DNA of 64,000 bases from JAJDXO01 sp965221855 (GTDB lineage: Bacteria; Pseudomonadota; Alphaproteobacteria; Rhodospirillales; UBA2165): assembly GCA_965221855.1 (NCBI GenBank), contig CBDCSV010000008.1, positions 372,001-436,000 of the forward strand, given 5' to 3'. Below, in pieces: positions 7,869 to 17,991 of the stretch (position 1 is its first letter; each line of letters opens with the position of its first letter). A model generated the notes under the pieces. It saw only the letters and a list, made by a program, of their open reading frames with translations, searched no databases and was not told the origin of the DNA. A program made the position numbers and the translations under genes.

Positions 7869-9740
7869 ATGAGCGAAGAAAAACTCCGGTTTCAGGCCGA
7901 GGTCGGGAAGGTCTTGGATATCGTTGTCAACTCCTTGTATTCCAACAAGGAGATATTCCTGCGTGAGCTGATTTCGAATGCCTCGGATGCGTGCGACAAG
8001 CTGCGGTATTTGTCGCTGACCAATCCCGACCTGTTGCCCGGCGGGTCCGGTTTCGGCATCGAAATTTCGGCCGACAGGAAGAAGCGGTCCGTCACCGTCG
8101 CCGATAACGGCATCGGCATGAGTCACGACGAGCTGATCGAGAACCTCGGCACCATCGCCCGCTCCGGCACCACGCAGTTCCTGGAGAGCCTGACCGGTGA
8201 CGAGAAGGAAGATGCCGCGCTCATCGGGCAATTCGGTGTCGGCTTCTACGCCTCCTTCGCGGTGGCCAAGAAGGTCGACGTGGTGAGCCGCAAGGCCGGC
8301 GAGGATCAGGCGTGGCGGTGGAGTTCGGAAGGCGGCGGCGAGTTCTTGATCGAAGAAGCCGAGCGGGACACGCCGGGAACCTCGGTGACCGTGCACCTGG
8401 CCAGGGGCGAAAGCGAATTCCTGGAGGAAGAACGCATTCGGCACATCGTCAAAAGCTATGCCGACCACATCGCCATTCCGATCAATTTCGTCACCAAGGA
8501 CCAGGAGAGCCAGATCAACACCGGTTCCGCGCTGTGGACCCGGCCGAAGAGCGGCATCACCGGCGAGCAGTATCAGGAGTTCTATCACCATGTCGGTCAC
8601 GTCTTCGACGACCCCTGGCTGACCCTGCACACCCGGGCAGAAGGCAAGATCGAGTACACGGCCTTGCTGTTCGTGCCGTCAAGCCGGCCATTCGACCTGA
8701 TGCATCCCGACCGCCGCCATCGGGTGAAACTCTACGTCAAACGGGTCTACATCACCGACGAGTGCGAAGACCTGATGCCGAGCCATCTCCGCTTCGTTCG
8801 CGGCATCGTGGATTCCGAGGACCTGCCGCTGAACGTCAGCCGGGAAATGCTCCAGCACAATGTGCTGGTGACGAAAATCCGAGGCGCGCTGGTCAAGAAG
8901 ATCTTTGCCGAACTCAAGAAGAAGGCCGAAAAGGCCCCGGAGGAGTACGCCGTGTTCTGGGACAATTTCGGCGCCGTCCTCAAGGAAGGGCTCTACGAGG
9001 ACCATACGGCCCAGGAACCCATCCTGGAGCTGGCGCGTTTCCGGTCCACCAACGGCACCGAACTCGTCAGTCTGGCGGACTACGTTGGCCGCATGCCCGA
9101 GGGGCAGGACGAGATTTACTATATCAGCGGCGGCGACCCGGCGGCGCTGGCCGCCAGCCCGCAGATCGAGGGGTTCAAGGCCCGGGGCGTGGAAGTCCTG
9201 CTGCTGACCGATCCGATCGATGAATTCTGGGTGCCGGCGGTGGGCAAGTATGACGACAAGCCGCTCAAATCGGTGACCAGCGGCGGCATCGACCTGACCA
9301 GGTTCGAGAAGGAAGACAGCGAGGCCGCGTTGGATGCGGACAAGGCCGACGATGCGGAAATGGCCAAACTCGTGCTGAACATCAAGCAGACCCTCGGCGA
9401 CGACGTGAAGGACGTGCGGGTCTCCGAGCGGCTCACCGACAGCGCCGTCTGCCTGGTGGCGGCCGACGGCGACATGGACCTGCATCTCGAGCGCATGCTC
9501 CGCCAGCAGGGACACATGAATGTTCCGACCGCCCCGCGAATTCTTGAACTCAATCCGAGCCACCCGCTGATCAGGAAACTCACCGGGCTCGTCGATCAAC
9601 CGGCGGACGGCGAAATCCTGGACGAGACCGCCCGGCTGCTGCTCGACCAGGCAAAAATCCTCGAAGGTGACAGCATCGCCGATCCGGCGGCTTTTTCGCG
9701 CCGGCTGAATCTCGTTTTGGAACGGGGACTCACCGGCTAG
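7869..9740 (+). CDS. htpG: Molecular chaperone HtpG (Hsp90)
   Basis: A 623-residue Hsp90 with the family-defining N-terminal ATPase motifs in order: NKEIFLRELISNASDACDKLR (split here as NKEIFLREL and ISNASDA), VADNGIGM, and IGQFGVGFYASF. Then come the middle domain (RGIVDSEDLPLNVSRE) and the C-terminal dimerisation domain. The length is normal for bacterial HtpG. ATG 7869 has GAGGG eight bases upstream and is preferred to the in-frame GTG at 7860. A chaperone next to a hibernation factor is in keeping with a stress locus, but the 290-bp gap shows no convincing sigma-32 promoter. Confidence 0.95.
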   Translation: MSEEKLRFQAEVGKVLDIVVNSLYSNKEIFLRELISNASDACDKLRYLSLTNPDLLPGGSGFGIEISADRKKRSVTVADNGIGMSHDELIENLGTIARSGTTQFLESLTGDEKEDAALIGQFGVGFYASFAVAKKVDVVSRKAGEDQAWRWSSEGGGEFLIEEAERDTPGTSVTVHLARGESEFLEEERIRHIVKSYADHIAIPINFVTKDQESQINTGSALWTRPKSGITGEQYQEFYHHVGHVFDDPWLTLHTRAEGKIEYTALLFVPSSRPFDLMHPDRRHRVKLYVKRVYITDECEDLMPSHLRFVRGIVDSEDLPLNVSREMLQHNVLVTKIRGALVKKIFAELKKKAEKAPEEYAVFWDNFGAVLKEGLYEDHTAQEPILELARFRSTNGTELVSLADYVGRMPEGQDEIYYISGGDPAALAASPQIEGFKARGVEVLLLTDPIDEFWVPAVGKYDDKPLKSVTSGGIDLTRFEKEDSEAALDADKADDAEMAKLVLNIKQTLGDDVKDVRVSERLTDSAVCLVAADGDMDLHLERMLRQQGHMNVPTAPRILELNPSHPLIRKLTGLVDQPADGEILDETARLLLDQAKILEGDSIADPAAFSRRLNLVLERGLTG

Positions 9741-9770
9741 ACTGCCGGCCTTGAATTCAGGGAGGAACCC

Positions 9771-10538
9771 ATGGGACGTCTCGACGACCGGGTGGCGATC
9801 GTCACCGGCGCGGCACAGGGCATCGGCGCAATCTATGCATCGGCTCTCGCCGGCGAAGGCGCCAAGGTCGTGCTCACCGACATCGACGACTGTGAACCCG
9901 CGGCGGAGAAGATCCGATCCGCCTACCAGGGCGCCGGGGTCCTGGCATTGAGGACCGACGTCACGAGCGAGGCGGAGACACAAGCCATGGTCGGCGAAAC
10001 GGTCGCCAAGTTCGGCCGCGTGGACGTCATGGTCACCAATGCCGCCATCTTCGGCAATATCCTTCCCGGCCCCTTCGAAGACATCTCGGTGGAACAGTGG
10101 GACAGCCTGATGGCCGTCAACGTGAAGGGGCCGTTTCTTTGCGCGAAGGCGGCCGTGCCGCAGATGCGCAAGCAGAAATACGGCAAGATCATCAACATCG
10201 CGTCGGGCACGCTGTTCAAAGGGTCGCCATACATGCTGCACTACGTATCTTCGAAGGGCGCGATTTTGGCGTTTACCCGTTCCCTTTCCCGCGAAGTGGG
10301 CGAAGACGGCATTTGCGTCAACACGCTGGCGCCCGGCCTCACCATGAGCGAGAACGTTATCGCCAACCGCAACGAGCAGCGTGAAATGAACCACGACATG
10401 GTGGTCAACAGCCGCGCGTTCAAGCGGGATGAAACGCCCGATGACCTGGTCGGCGCGCTGATCTTCCTGTCTTCGGCGGACAGCGACTTCATGACCGGCC
10501 AATGCGTTGTCGTCGACGGCGGATCGGTCAATCATTGA
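9771..10538 (+). CDS. Short-chain dehydrogenase/reductase (SDR)
   Basis: 255 residues of the classical SDR type: cofactor motif TGAAQGIG (residues 12-19), an NAA-type motif (TNAAIFG near 89-95), and catalytic Ser145, Tyr158 and Lys162 in YVSSK. Acidic residues after the second strand (TDIDD) suggest NAD rather than NADP. GGAGGA lies just upstream of the ATG. It follows htpG by 30 bp, but a functional link is unlikely. The substrate is unknown. Confidence 0.87.
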   Translation: MGRLDDRVAIVTGAAQGIGAIYASALAGEGAKVVLTDIDDCEPAAEKIRSAYQGAGVLALRTDVTSEAETQAMVGETVAKFGRVDVMVTNAAIFGNILPGPFEDISVEQWDSLMAVNVKGPFLCAKAAVPQMRKQKYGKIINIASGTLFKGSPYMLHYVSSKGAILAFTRSLSREVGEDGICVNTLAPGLTMSENVIANRNEQREMNHDMVVNSRAFKRDETPDDLVGALIFLSSADSDFMTGQCVVVDGGSVNH

Positions 10539-10612
10539 CCCGCATTTCTCACCAGGGTCGCGGCCTGCGTCGCGCAATTGCCTTCGCGGATTTTCGGCCG
10601 TAGAACTGTCCC

Positions 10613-11197
10613 ATGAAACGTGCGAACGCCCATTGCGGTCTTGCGATCATTGGGCTGTTTGCCGCGCTGTGGATTTCCCCGGCGTCGGCTCAAAGTCCGG
10701 GCCAATTGCCGTTCCTGCCCTTTGTCGGGACCTATACGGGTCAGACCGTCCTTGCGGCGGCGAGCGGGCTTGCCAAAAGAGACCTCGATGTGGTGATCAA
10801 GCGGGAAGGCGACGGCTTCTCCGTCGAGTGGACCACGATCACCCAGAAGCCTTCCGGCAAGATCAAGTCGGCACGCCATATCGTGGCGTTTGAGCCCACC
10901 GCGCGGCCGGGTGTCTATCAACCAGTGGGCAAGGTGAACCGTCTGGGCAAGACGGTGCCGCTGGAACCGCTGAAGGGCGATCCGCAGGTTTGGGCCCGGA
11001 TTGCCGGAAAGACGATGTCGGTCTACGCGACGGTGATCACCGAGGATGGCGGTGTCGAAATGCAGACATATGACCGCTCCCTGGTGCCCGGCGGCATGGA
11101 ACTGGTCTTGACCCGCATCCGCAACGGCCAGGAGCTGAAGGACATCCGGGCCAAACTGGAAATCCGGGACGCGCCGCCGGGAGCCACGGTCCGCTGA
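10613..11197 (+). CDS. Secreted protein of unknown function
   Basis: 194 residues starting with a clear Sec signal peptide: a basic N-terminus, a hydrophobic stretch, then WISPASAQS with predicted cleavage after ASA near residue 27. The mature part is rich in beta strand and has no motif I recognise. It contains repeated aromatic/charged strands such as DLDVVIKREGDGFSVEWTT and ends in a region rich in charged residues. It is probably periplasmic. It sits between the SDR and prpD genes with short gaps; no function is proposed. Confidence 0.7.
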   Translation: MKRANAHCGLAIIGLFAALWISPASAQSPGQLPFLPFVGTYTGQTVLAAASGLAKRDLDVVIKREGDGFSVEWTTITQKPSGKIKSARHIVAFEPTARPGVYQPVGKVNRLGKTVPLEPLKGDPQVWARIAGKTMSVYATVITEDGGVEMQTYDRSLVPGGMELVLTRIRNGQELKDIRAKLEIRDAPPGATVR

Positions 11198-11283
11198 ACA
11201 GACATTCTTTGCCGATTCGTCCAAGATGGACATACGCGCCGCGCCGACTAAGATCACCGGCAGTCACCAGGGAGTTCTTGTCC

Positions 11284-12792
11284 GTGCAAAACATCAGGGT
11301 CACCGTCCATCCATCCGCACACCATCTCGCACGCGAGGACCAGCTGGCCTGGAAGCTCGCGGCGCTCGCCGCCGATCCCGTCGCGGTCGAGCCGGACGTG
11401 ACCGAGATGGTCATCAACCGCATCATCGACAATGCCGGCGTCGCCATGGCGGCCATCAACCGCGGACCCGTCGCGACGGCGCGCGCCCAGGCTCTGCTGC
11501 ACCCGCGGGATGGCGGCGCGACGGTGTTCGGTCTCCCGCCCGCGGCCAAAGTCCATGCCGAATGGGCCGCGTGGGCCAACGGCACCGCCGTCCGGGAACT
11601 GGATTTCCACGACACTTTCCTGGCCGCCGACTATTCCCATCCCGGTGACAACATCCCGCCGCTCCTGGCGGTCGCCCAGCAGCTGAACTGCTCCGGCGCC
11701 GATCTGATCCGCGGACTCGCGACGGCCTACGAAGTGCAGATCGACCTGGTAAAGGGCATTTGTCTCCATGCCCACAAGATCGACCATATCGCGCATCTCG
11801 GGCCATCCGCCGCAGCCGGCCTGGGCGCCATGCTCGATCTGGAGACGGAGGTCGTCTACCAGGCCGTTCAACAGGCGCTGCACGTCACGGTTTCGACCCG
11901 GCAATCCCGCAAGGGCGAAATTTCCAGCTGGAAGGCCTTTGCGCCCTCCCACGCGGGCAAGCTGGCCGTCGAAGCGGTCGACCGGGCGATGCGCGGCGAA
12001 GGCGCGCCGTCCCCCATCTATGAGGGTGAAGACAGCGTCATCGCATGGATTCTGGATGGACCCGACGCGGCCTACGACATTCCGCTTCCGGCGGCGGGCG
12101 AGCCCAAACGCGCCATTCTCGAGAGTTACACCAAGGCCCATTCCGCCGAGTATCAGGCCCAGGCGCTAATCGATTTGGCGTTCCGGGTGAGACCGAAGAT
12201 CGGCGATTGGGACGATGTGGAGAAAATCGTTCTCCACACCAGCCACCACACCCACTATGTCATCGGCACCGGCGCCGGAGACCCCCAGAAGATGGACCCC
12301 AAGGCGAGCCGGGAGACCCTCGATCATTCGATCATGTACATTCTTGCGGTCGCGCTGCAGGACGGCAAATGGCACCACGTGGACAGCTATGCGCCGGAGC
12401 GCGCGGCACGGGAGGACACGGTGCGGCTGTGGCACAAGATCGAGACCGCCGAGGATGCCGCCTGGACCGAGCGCTACCATCACCCCGACCCCAACCAGCG
12501 GGCATTCGGCGGCCGCCTCGAAGTCACGCTCGCCACCGGCGAGACCGTCGTCGATGAATTGGCCGTGGCCGACGCCCACCCGGCCGGCGCCAATCCGTTC
12601 AAGCGCGCCGACTATATCGGCAAGTTCAAGACGTTGGCGGAGGGACTGGTGAGCGAGCAGGAGGCCCAGCGGTTCATCGACGCGGCCGAAGGCCTGGCCG
12701 GCATTTCCGCCAGCGGCCTCGATGCCCTGAACGTCACGCTGGATGCCGCCCCGCTGATCGATGCGCGGGACAGCCACAAAGGGATTTTCTGA
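11284..12792 (+). CDS. prpD: MmgE/PrpD-family 2-methylcitrate dehydratase
   Basis: A 502-residue MmgE/PrpD protein. In the methylcitrate cycle PrpD dehydrates 2-methylcitrate to 2-methyl-cis-aconitate. Family signatures include GTAVRELDFHDTFLAADYSHPGDN (residues about 100-123, the substrate-pocket region) and SRKGEISSWKAFAPSHAGK. GTG 11284 is chosen because GGAG lies nine bases upstream and the open frame before it is not conserved in style. Its TGA overlaps the ATG of the next gene, prpB, which shows tight operon coupling. The pathway call rests on the PrpB and PrpC neighbours. Confidence 0.9.
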   Translation: MQNIRVTVHPSAHHLAREDQLAWKLAALAADPVAVEPDVTEMVINRIIDNAGVAMAAINRGPVATARAQALLHPRDGGATVFGLPPAAKVHAEWAAWANGTAVRELDFHDTFLAADYSHPGDNIPPLLAVAQQLNCSGADLIRGLATAYEVQIDLVKGICLHAHKIDHIAHLGPSAAAGLGAMLDLETEVVYQAVQQALHVTVSTRQSRKGEISSWKAFAPSHAGKLAVEAVDRAMRGEGAPSPIYEGEDSVIAWILDGPDAAYDIPLPAAGEPKRAILESYTKAHSAEYQAQALIDLAFRVRPKIGDWDDVEKIVLHTSHHTHYVIGTGAGDPQKMDPKASRETLDHSIMYILAVALQDGKWHHVDSYAPERAAREDTVRLWHKIETAEDAAWTERYHHPDPNQRAFGGRLEVTLATGETVVDELAVADAHPAGANPFKRADYIGKFKTLAEGLVSEQEAQRFIDAAEGLAGISASGLDALNVTLDAAPLIDARDSHKGIF

Positions 12793-13685
12793 TGCTGTTT
12801 ACGGAGAAGACCGCCGGCCAAAAGCGAGCCGAATTCCGAAAACGCCTGGGCAACGGCGAACTGCTGCGCATGCCGGGCGCTCACGCGCCGATCGTCGCCC
12901 GAATTGTCGAGGAACTGGGTTTCGACGGGGTCTACATCTCCGGCGCCGCCCTGTCCGCCGATTTGGCGCTCCCGGACATCGGCCTCACCACCCTGCCCGA
13001 GGTTATCGGCCGCGGCCACCAGATCGCCCGCGTTACCGATCTCCCGGCGCTGATCGATGTCGATACCGGCTTCGGCGAAGCCATGAACGCCGCCCGGACA
13101 ATCCGGGAACTGGAGGACGCGGGTCTCGCCGGATGTCATCTGGAGGACCAGATATTGCCCAAGCGCTGCGGACACCTGGACAACAAGGTGCTGGTCGATA
13201 CGGACACCATGACCCGGAAACTCCGCGCCGCGGCGGCGGCCAAACGGGACGAAAATTTCTTGATCATGGCGCGGACGGACGCCAAGGAGGCGGAGGGGTT
13301 CGATGCGGCGGTCGAACGCGCCAAGGCCTACGTCGATGCCGGCGCCGAGGCGGTCTTCCCCGAGGCGCTTCATACCGAGGCGGAGTTCGAGGCCTTCCGC
13401 AAGGCCGTCGATGTGCCCCTGCTCGCCAACCTCACGGAATTCGGCAAGACGCCCTACCTCACGGCCGAGCAGTTGACTGACCTCGGCTACGACATGGCGA
13501 TTTATCCGGTTACCTCGCTGCGGCTGGCGATGAAGGCGGTCGAGGACGGCTACCGGCGCATGGCCGAGGACGGAACCCAGGCAAGCGTGGTGCCGGACAT
13601 GCAGACCCGCAAACGGCTCTACGAGATATTGCACTACGAAGATTACGCCTCGTTCGACGAGGACATATTCAACTTCAAGATTTAA
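12792..13685 (+). CDS. prpB: Methylisocitrate lyase
   Basis: A 297-residue member of the isocitrate lyase/PEP mutase superfamily. The catalytic KRCGH motif is at residues 124-128, and the metal-binding DVDTGFGE is near 89-96. In the cycle it splits 2-methylisocitrate into succinate and pyruvate. The length fits PrpB (about 295) and not true isocitrate lyase (430 or more). It overlaps prpD by the ATG/TGA junction and is followed after 24 bp by the methylcitrate synthase gene. Confidence 0.92.
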   Translation: MLFTEKTAGQKRAEFRKRLGNGELLRMPGAHAPIVARIVEELGFDGVYISGAALSADLALPDIGLTTLPEVIGRGHQIARVTDLPALIDVDTGFGEAMNAARTIRELEDAGLAGCHLEDQILPKRCGHLDNKVLVDTDTMTRKLRAAAAAKRDENFLIMARTDAKEAEGFDAAVERAKAYVDAGAEAVFPEALHTEAEFEAFRKAVDVPLLANLTEFGKTPYLTAEQLTDLGYDMAIYPVTSLRLAMKAVEDGYRRMAEDGTQASVVPDMQTRKRLYEILHYEDYASFDEDIFNFKI

Positions 13686-13709
13686 GCGCGGCGGCCAGGA
13701 GGATTGATC

Positions 13710-14882
13710 ATGGCGAAGGACAAAAAGAAGTCCAAGAAAGGCAAGAAGGCGGTAAAGGCGGCGCCCGATATCCGCAAAGGGCTCGTCGGCGTCGTTGCGG
13801 ACGAGACCGCCGTCTCGCTGGTGGTTCCGGAAGAGCGGATGCTGACATACCGGGGCTACGCGGTTCACGAACTGGCGGCAAAGTGCTCGTTCGAAGAGGT
13901 CGCCTACCTGTTGCTGACGGGCGAATTGCCGACCCGGCCGCAACTTGCCGCCTTCAAGCGGAAGGAGCGCGCCCGCCGGGACATCACCCGCGGCCATGTC
14001 AACGTCATCAAGCAGTTTCCCAAGACGGCGCATCCGATGGATACCGTCCGGACGGCCGTCTCCTATCTGGGCACCACCGAGGAGGCGTGGGGCGGCGAGC
14101 CGGAAGCCAGGGACATGGACCGGGCAATCAATATGCTGGCCAAAATTCCCACGATGATCGCCACCGACTTCCGGTTCCGCCAGGGCAAGCCGAGAATCCG
14201 GCCGAAACCGGATCTGAGCTTTTCGGAGAATTTCTTCCATATGTGTTTCGGGAAAGTGCCGCCGGCGGAGGTGGTCCGGGCCTTCGACATTTCGCTGACC
14301 TGCTACGCGGAGCACAGCTTCAATGCCTCGACCTTCACCGGCCGGGTCATCGCTTCGACCCGTTCCGACATCTACTCGGCGGTGACCGGCGCCATCGGCG
14401 CCCTCAAGGGGCCGCTCCACGGCGGCGCCAACGAGGCGGTGATGCAGATGCTGGAAGAGATCGAGACCCCGGGCCGGGCCGAGCGCTGGCTCAGGAACCG
14501 GCTCGCCAAGAAGCAGCTGGTCATGGGGTTCGGCCATCGGGTCTATCGATGGGGAGACAGCCGGGTGCCGATCATGAGCGCTTGCCTGAAAGACCTCTCG
14601 GACTATGCGGGCGACGACAATTGGATCAAGATTTCCGAGATACTCGAGGGGATCATGGTGGGAGAAAAGAACATCTACCCCAACCTGGATTTTCCGTCGG
14701 GACCCGCCTACTACCTGATGGGTTTTCCCATCAACCTGTATACGCCGATCTTCGTGGCATCCCGGATCACCGGCTGGGCGGCCCACTATCTGGAGCAGAA
14801 CGCCGACAACATGCTGATCCGGCCGATCTCCGCCTATAGCGGCAGGAAAGTCCGTAAGGTCAAACCCATCGCCAGGCGCTGA
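13710..14882 (+). CDS. prpC: 2-methylcitrate synthase / citrate synthase-like
   Basis: A 390-residue citrate synthase fold with the two catalytic histidines (GPLHGGANE and GFGHRVY) and the catalytic Asp region (YPNLDFPSG). It condenses propionyl-CoA with oxaloacetate in the methylcitrate cycle. A perfect AGGAGG lies seven bases before ATG 13710, which decides the start over an upstream TTG. The N-terminus carries an unusual Lys-rich extension (KDKKKSKKGKKAVK). It is last in prpDBC and ends seven bases from the convergent oxidoreductase gene. Substrate preference for propionyl-CoA is inferred from the neighbours. Confidence 0.88.
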   Translation: MAKDKKKSKKGKKAVKAAPDIRKGLVGVVADETAVSLVVPEERMLTYRGYAVHELAAKCSFEEVAYLLLTGELPTRPQLAAFKRKERARRDITRGHVNVIKQFPKTAHPMDTVRTAVSYLGTTEEAWGGEPEARDMDRAINMLAKIPTMIATDFRFRQGKPRIRPKPDLSFSENFFHMCFGKVPPAEVVRAFDISLTCYAEHSFNASTFTGRVIASTRSDIYSAVTGAIGALKGPLHGGANEAVMQMLEEIETPGRAERWLRNRLAKKQLVMGFGHRVYRWGDSRVPIMSACLKDLSDYAGDDNWIKISEILEGIMVGEKNIYPNLDFPSGPAYYLMGFPINLYTPIFVASRITGWAAHYLEQNADNMLIRPISAYSGRKVRKVKPIARR

Positions 14883-14889
14883 GCCGGAT

Positions 14890-16023
14890 TTAGCCTTCCA
14901 GGCCCGCCATCAACTCCTCCGGGCCGATCGGCAATTCGATCTCCCGTCCGGTCTTGGCCGAGAGGTCCATGGCCATGGTGAGCATGAGATTGCGGTGGCC
15001 CTCGGCCGCCGTGGCGTGCGGCGTCTCCTTTTTGTTGTAGATGCGCTGGAACCAGGTGTTGGTTTCCTCGCGCATGGGGCCCCAAAGCTCGCCGCCGTGA
15101 ACGTCGCCGGGCGGGAAACTGGTAAGAAAGTCCACATTCCGCTCCACGTCGATGGTCAGCCCGTCGGGATTGTAGGCCGGTCCCTGCGGCATCTCGGTGG
15201 CCAGAATGACGTCCCGGTGGGTGTCCTCGATGTCGATCACGCCCTTGGTGCCGACGATCCCGATCTCCAGCCCGTAGACCGCGCCCGGCCATTCCTTGGG
15301 CAAGGCCCAACAGATATTCATGCTCCAGATAGCGCCGTCCTCCATGGTGAAGACCCCGAAGGTGGCATCCTTGGTGCCCAGTTCGCTCATCACCTTCTCG
15401 GTGGACCGGGCGAATATGGAGACCGGTCGCGCCGCATCGCCCATCAGCCAAAGACACATGTCGAGGCTGTGGGTCCCGGACACCACCATGGGCGTGAGAA
15501 ACCGGCGATCCTGGGTCAGGCGCACCTCCCCCGTCGGCGCCATGCGGTTCATGAAGGCGCGGGTGACCGCGGCGGTGACGTCTCCGATCTGGCCGGTTCG
15601 GATGCGTTCCTTGACCACCAGAAACCGGCGGCGGAAGCGCTGGGTGTAGCCGACCACCGCGTCGACGCCGGCGGCTTCGATGGCGGCCAGGACTTGCGCC
15701 GATTCCCGGGCGTCCGTCGCCAGCGGTTTTTCGATCATCATCATGTGCCCGGCATCGGCCGCCGCCAGGGCCGGTTCCACGTGGCTCCACGTGGACGTGG
15801 CGACGATCACCGCATCCACTTCGGGCCGTGCGATAAGCTCGTGGAAGTCGGTGGTGAAGAAATCGGCGTCGAGATCGTCCTTGAGCTGCCGCCCCAGACG
15901 CTCGTTGATATCGGCGAGGCCGATCCAGCCGATGCCCGGAAAATCCGTCGCCAGCGCACCCCTGATACGCCCCACCACGCCACAGCCGACGATGGCCAGC
16001 CCCAACTGTTTCCGCTCCGCCAC
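14890..16023 (-). CDS. Gfo/Idh/MocA-family oxidoreductase
   Basis: 377 residues with an N-terminal Rossmann motif (LAIVGCGVVGRI, residues 9-20), the EKPLATD motif near 99-105 that supplies the catalytic/cofactor Lys in this family, and a C-terminal alpha/beta domain. Members oxidise or reduce sugars, inositols and related compounds with NAD(P). It is convergent with prpC and divergent from the Old Yellow Enzyme gene. The substrate is unknown. Confidence 0.87.
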   Translation of the reverse strand: MAERKQLGLAIVGCGVVGRIRGALATDFPGIGWIGLADINERLGRQLKDDLDADFFTTDFHELIARPEVDAVIVATSTWSHVEPALAAADAGHMMMIEKPLATDARESAQVLAAIEAAGVDAVVGYTQRFRRRFLVVKERIRTGQIGDVTAAVTRAFMNRMAPTGEVRLTQDRRFLTPMVVSGTHSLDMCLWLMGDAARPVSIFARSTEKVMSELGTKDATFGVFTMEDGAIWSMNICWALPKEWPGAVYGLEIGIVGTKGVIDIEDTHRDVILATEMPQGPAYNPDGLTIDVERNVDFLTSFPPGDVHGGELWGPMREETNTWFQRIYNKKETPHATAAEGHRNLMLTMAMDLSAKTGREIELPIGPEELMAGLEG

Positions 16024-16165
16024 GTTTCCCTCCGTTTACGAATTAGCGCGCACCGGGCGGTGCGCTCTTGAGAAGCCTCGATACCGGCATAACTATCTAC
16101 GAAATTTTCCGTCCGGGAAAACAACCAAACCCGGCGTATCCGGGAGCCCCCCCAGGAGACCCCTC

Positions 16166-17275
16166 ATGAGCCAATCCGATTATCCCAACCTGTTTCAAGC
16201 CGGCGAGATCGGCGGTCTCGATCTGGCATGCCGGATCGTCACCGCGCCCATGACCCGGGTCAGCGCCGCGGCCGGGGGACTGGCCACCGAACAAATGCAG
16301 GCCCACTACCGGGCCTTCGCCGAAGGCGGCTTTCCGCTGATCATCAGCGAGGGGAGCTACACCGACAAAAAGCATTCCCAAGGCTATCTCAACCAGCCGG
16401 GGATCGCCGACCAGGCGCAGATCGACGCCTGGGCAAGGGTCACCGAGGCCGTGCACGGAGCCGGCGGCAGGATATTCCAGCAGCTCATGCATGCCGGGGC
16501 TCTCTCCCAGCACAACGACCATGCGGATGGCACGCGGGCGCCATCGTCAATTCGGCCCATCGGGGAGATGGCCCGGAACTATTTCGGCGACGGCCCCTAC
16601 AAGACGCCGGCCGCCCTTGCCACCGGCGAGATCGAGGAGATCAAGGCGGCGTTCTCCCAAGCGGCGGAAAACTCCGTCGCCGCGGGCTTCGACGGCATCG
16701 AGATTCACGGCGCCAACGGCTACCTGCTCCATCAGTTCTTCTCGACGGCCACCAACCGGCGGGACGACGCCTACGGCGGATCGGCCGGGAACCGCGCCCG
16801 CTTCCATGCGGAAATCCTCGCCGCGGTCAAAGCAGGCGCCGGCGGCGTTCCGGTCGGCATGCGGCTCTCGCAGATGGCGGTCAACAACTTCGAGCATGTC
16901 TGGGAAGGCGGCGCCGATGACGCCAAGGCCCTGTTTTCGGCCATGGACGCCAACGGCGCCGACTATCTCCACATCAACAGCGTGCCCGCCTTCAAGCCCG
17001 TCTTCGGCGGCGACAGGACGCTCGCGGCCCACGCCCGGGAATATTTTTCGGGACCCGTCATCGCTTGCGGCGGCTTGAGCGACGCGGCCGCCGCCGACGG
17101 GATGATCGGCGCGGGTGACGCCGACTTCGTCGCCATGGCCCGCGGCGCGCTGGCCGATCCGGAATGGCCGAACAAGATCGCCGCGGGGGATGAGCCGCAG
17201 GCATTCGACCCGGGCATGACGCAGCCCCTCGCCACCCTCGACAACACTGAAGCCTGGCGGGCACAAAACGCTTAG
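16166..17275 (+). CDS. NADH:flavin oxidoreductase (Old Yellow Enzyme family)
   Basis: A 369-residue FMN TIM-barrel enzyme. Signatures include the N-terminal RIVTAPMTR, QLMHAGALSQ, and the active-site His/Asn pair in EIHGANGYLLHQFFS, followed by TNRRDDAYGGS. The family reduces activated alkenes, nitroesters and similar electrophiles with NAD(P)H. ATG 16166 follows CCCAGGAGA at good spacing. Residues after the barrel end in a typical short tail. The 142-bp gap to the divergent oxidoreductase should hold both promoters. Confidence 0.9.
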   Translation: MSQSDYPNLFQAGEIGGLDLACRIVTAPMTRVSAAAGGLATEQMQAHYRAFAEGGFPLIISEGSYTDKKHSQGYLNQPGIADQAQIDAWARVTEAVHGAGGRIFQQLMHAGALSQHNDHADGTRAPSSIRPIGEMARNYFGDGPYKTPAALATGEIEEIKAAFSQAAENSVAAGFDGIEIHGANGYLLHQFFSTATNRRDDAYGGSAGNRARFHAEILAAVKAGAGGVPVGMRLSQMAVNNFEHVWEGGADDAKALFSAMDANGADYLHINSVPAFKPVFGGDRTLAAHAREYFSGPVIACGGLSDAAAADGMIGAGDADFVAMARGALADPEWPNKIAAGDEPQAFDPGMTQPLATLDNTEAWRAQNA

Positions 17276-17406
17276 TGCGCCCCTACGGGACAGCATGACA
17301 TCCTTCACAAGAGTTCAGATCCGCGTTCACCGCGTGGCAAGGGTTGAGGACAAGCCTCAACTCTGCCTCTAATTGGATTCGAGTAATGAACATCGGAGAA
17401 TCACGC

Positions 17407-17991
17407 ATGACCGCAAACCGAACAATGCGACGCTCACTCGCGGTGATCGTCATGACGATCACTCTGGTCGCAGGGTCCGGGACAGCCACGGCGACCGAGG
17501 AACGGTGGGAATGTGACGGCAGCAACATTACACTAAAAACCATCCACGTCTCCAAATCTAAGGTAGCTGCCGCCTTCGATAGCCTCGAAAAGTCCGGGAC
17601 GTTAGCTCGATTGGCCGAACTCGCGCAAACCGAGTGGTTTGGTGCCGCCGACAGGATGGGGATAGAGGCCGCACTCAAACCTTTGGCCGATGCGTTAGCG
17701 GCAGAGACCGAGTTGACCAAAATTAAAATCGCGGCTGCCATCAAACAGATGGCCCAACCTGGCAGTCAATTGGGCACGGTGACGGTCCATGGCCACACCG
17801 AAAACGCATTCTCCATCATCAGCGGTTTAAATCGATCATGGGTATGGGGGCCAAGGGCAACTGGATACATAGGGCTATACCAAATTAACCTGGGTACCGA
17901 CGGATGGGCCAGATACTACGATTTCACCGGCACGGAACCGGGCGAACGCATCAAGCCAAATCATGTATTCACATGCCGAAAGCTCAGTTGA
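17407..17991 (+). CDS. Secreted orphan protein in AT-richer DNA
   Basis: 194 residues with a signal peptide: basic start TANRTMRRS, hydrophobic core LAVIVMTITLVAGSG, cleavage predicted after ATATA near residue 30. The mature protein has no domain I recognise. It includes an amphipathic helical stretch (AFDSLEKSGTLARLAELAQ) and a Trp/Tyr-rich C-terminus. GGAG eight bases before ATG 17407 supports that start; an ATG at 17386 is also in frame. Codons such as AAA, ATA and TTA are commoner here than in neighbouring genes, which suggests acquired DNA. Confidence 0.6.
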   Translation: MTANRTMRRSLAVIVMTITLVAGSGTATATEERWECDGSNITLKTIHVSKSKVAAAFDSLEKSGTLARLAELAQTEWFGAADRMGIEAALKPLADALAAETELTKIKIAAAIKQMAQPGSQLGTVTVHGHTENAFSIISGLNRSWVWGPRATGYIGLYQINLGTDGWARYYDFTGTEPGERIKPNHVFTCRKLS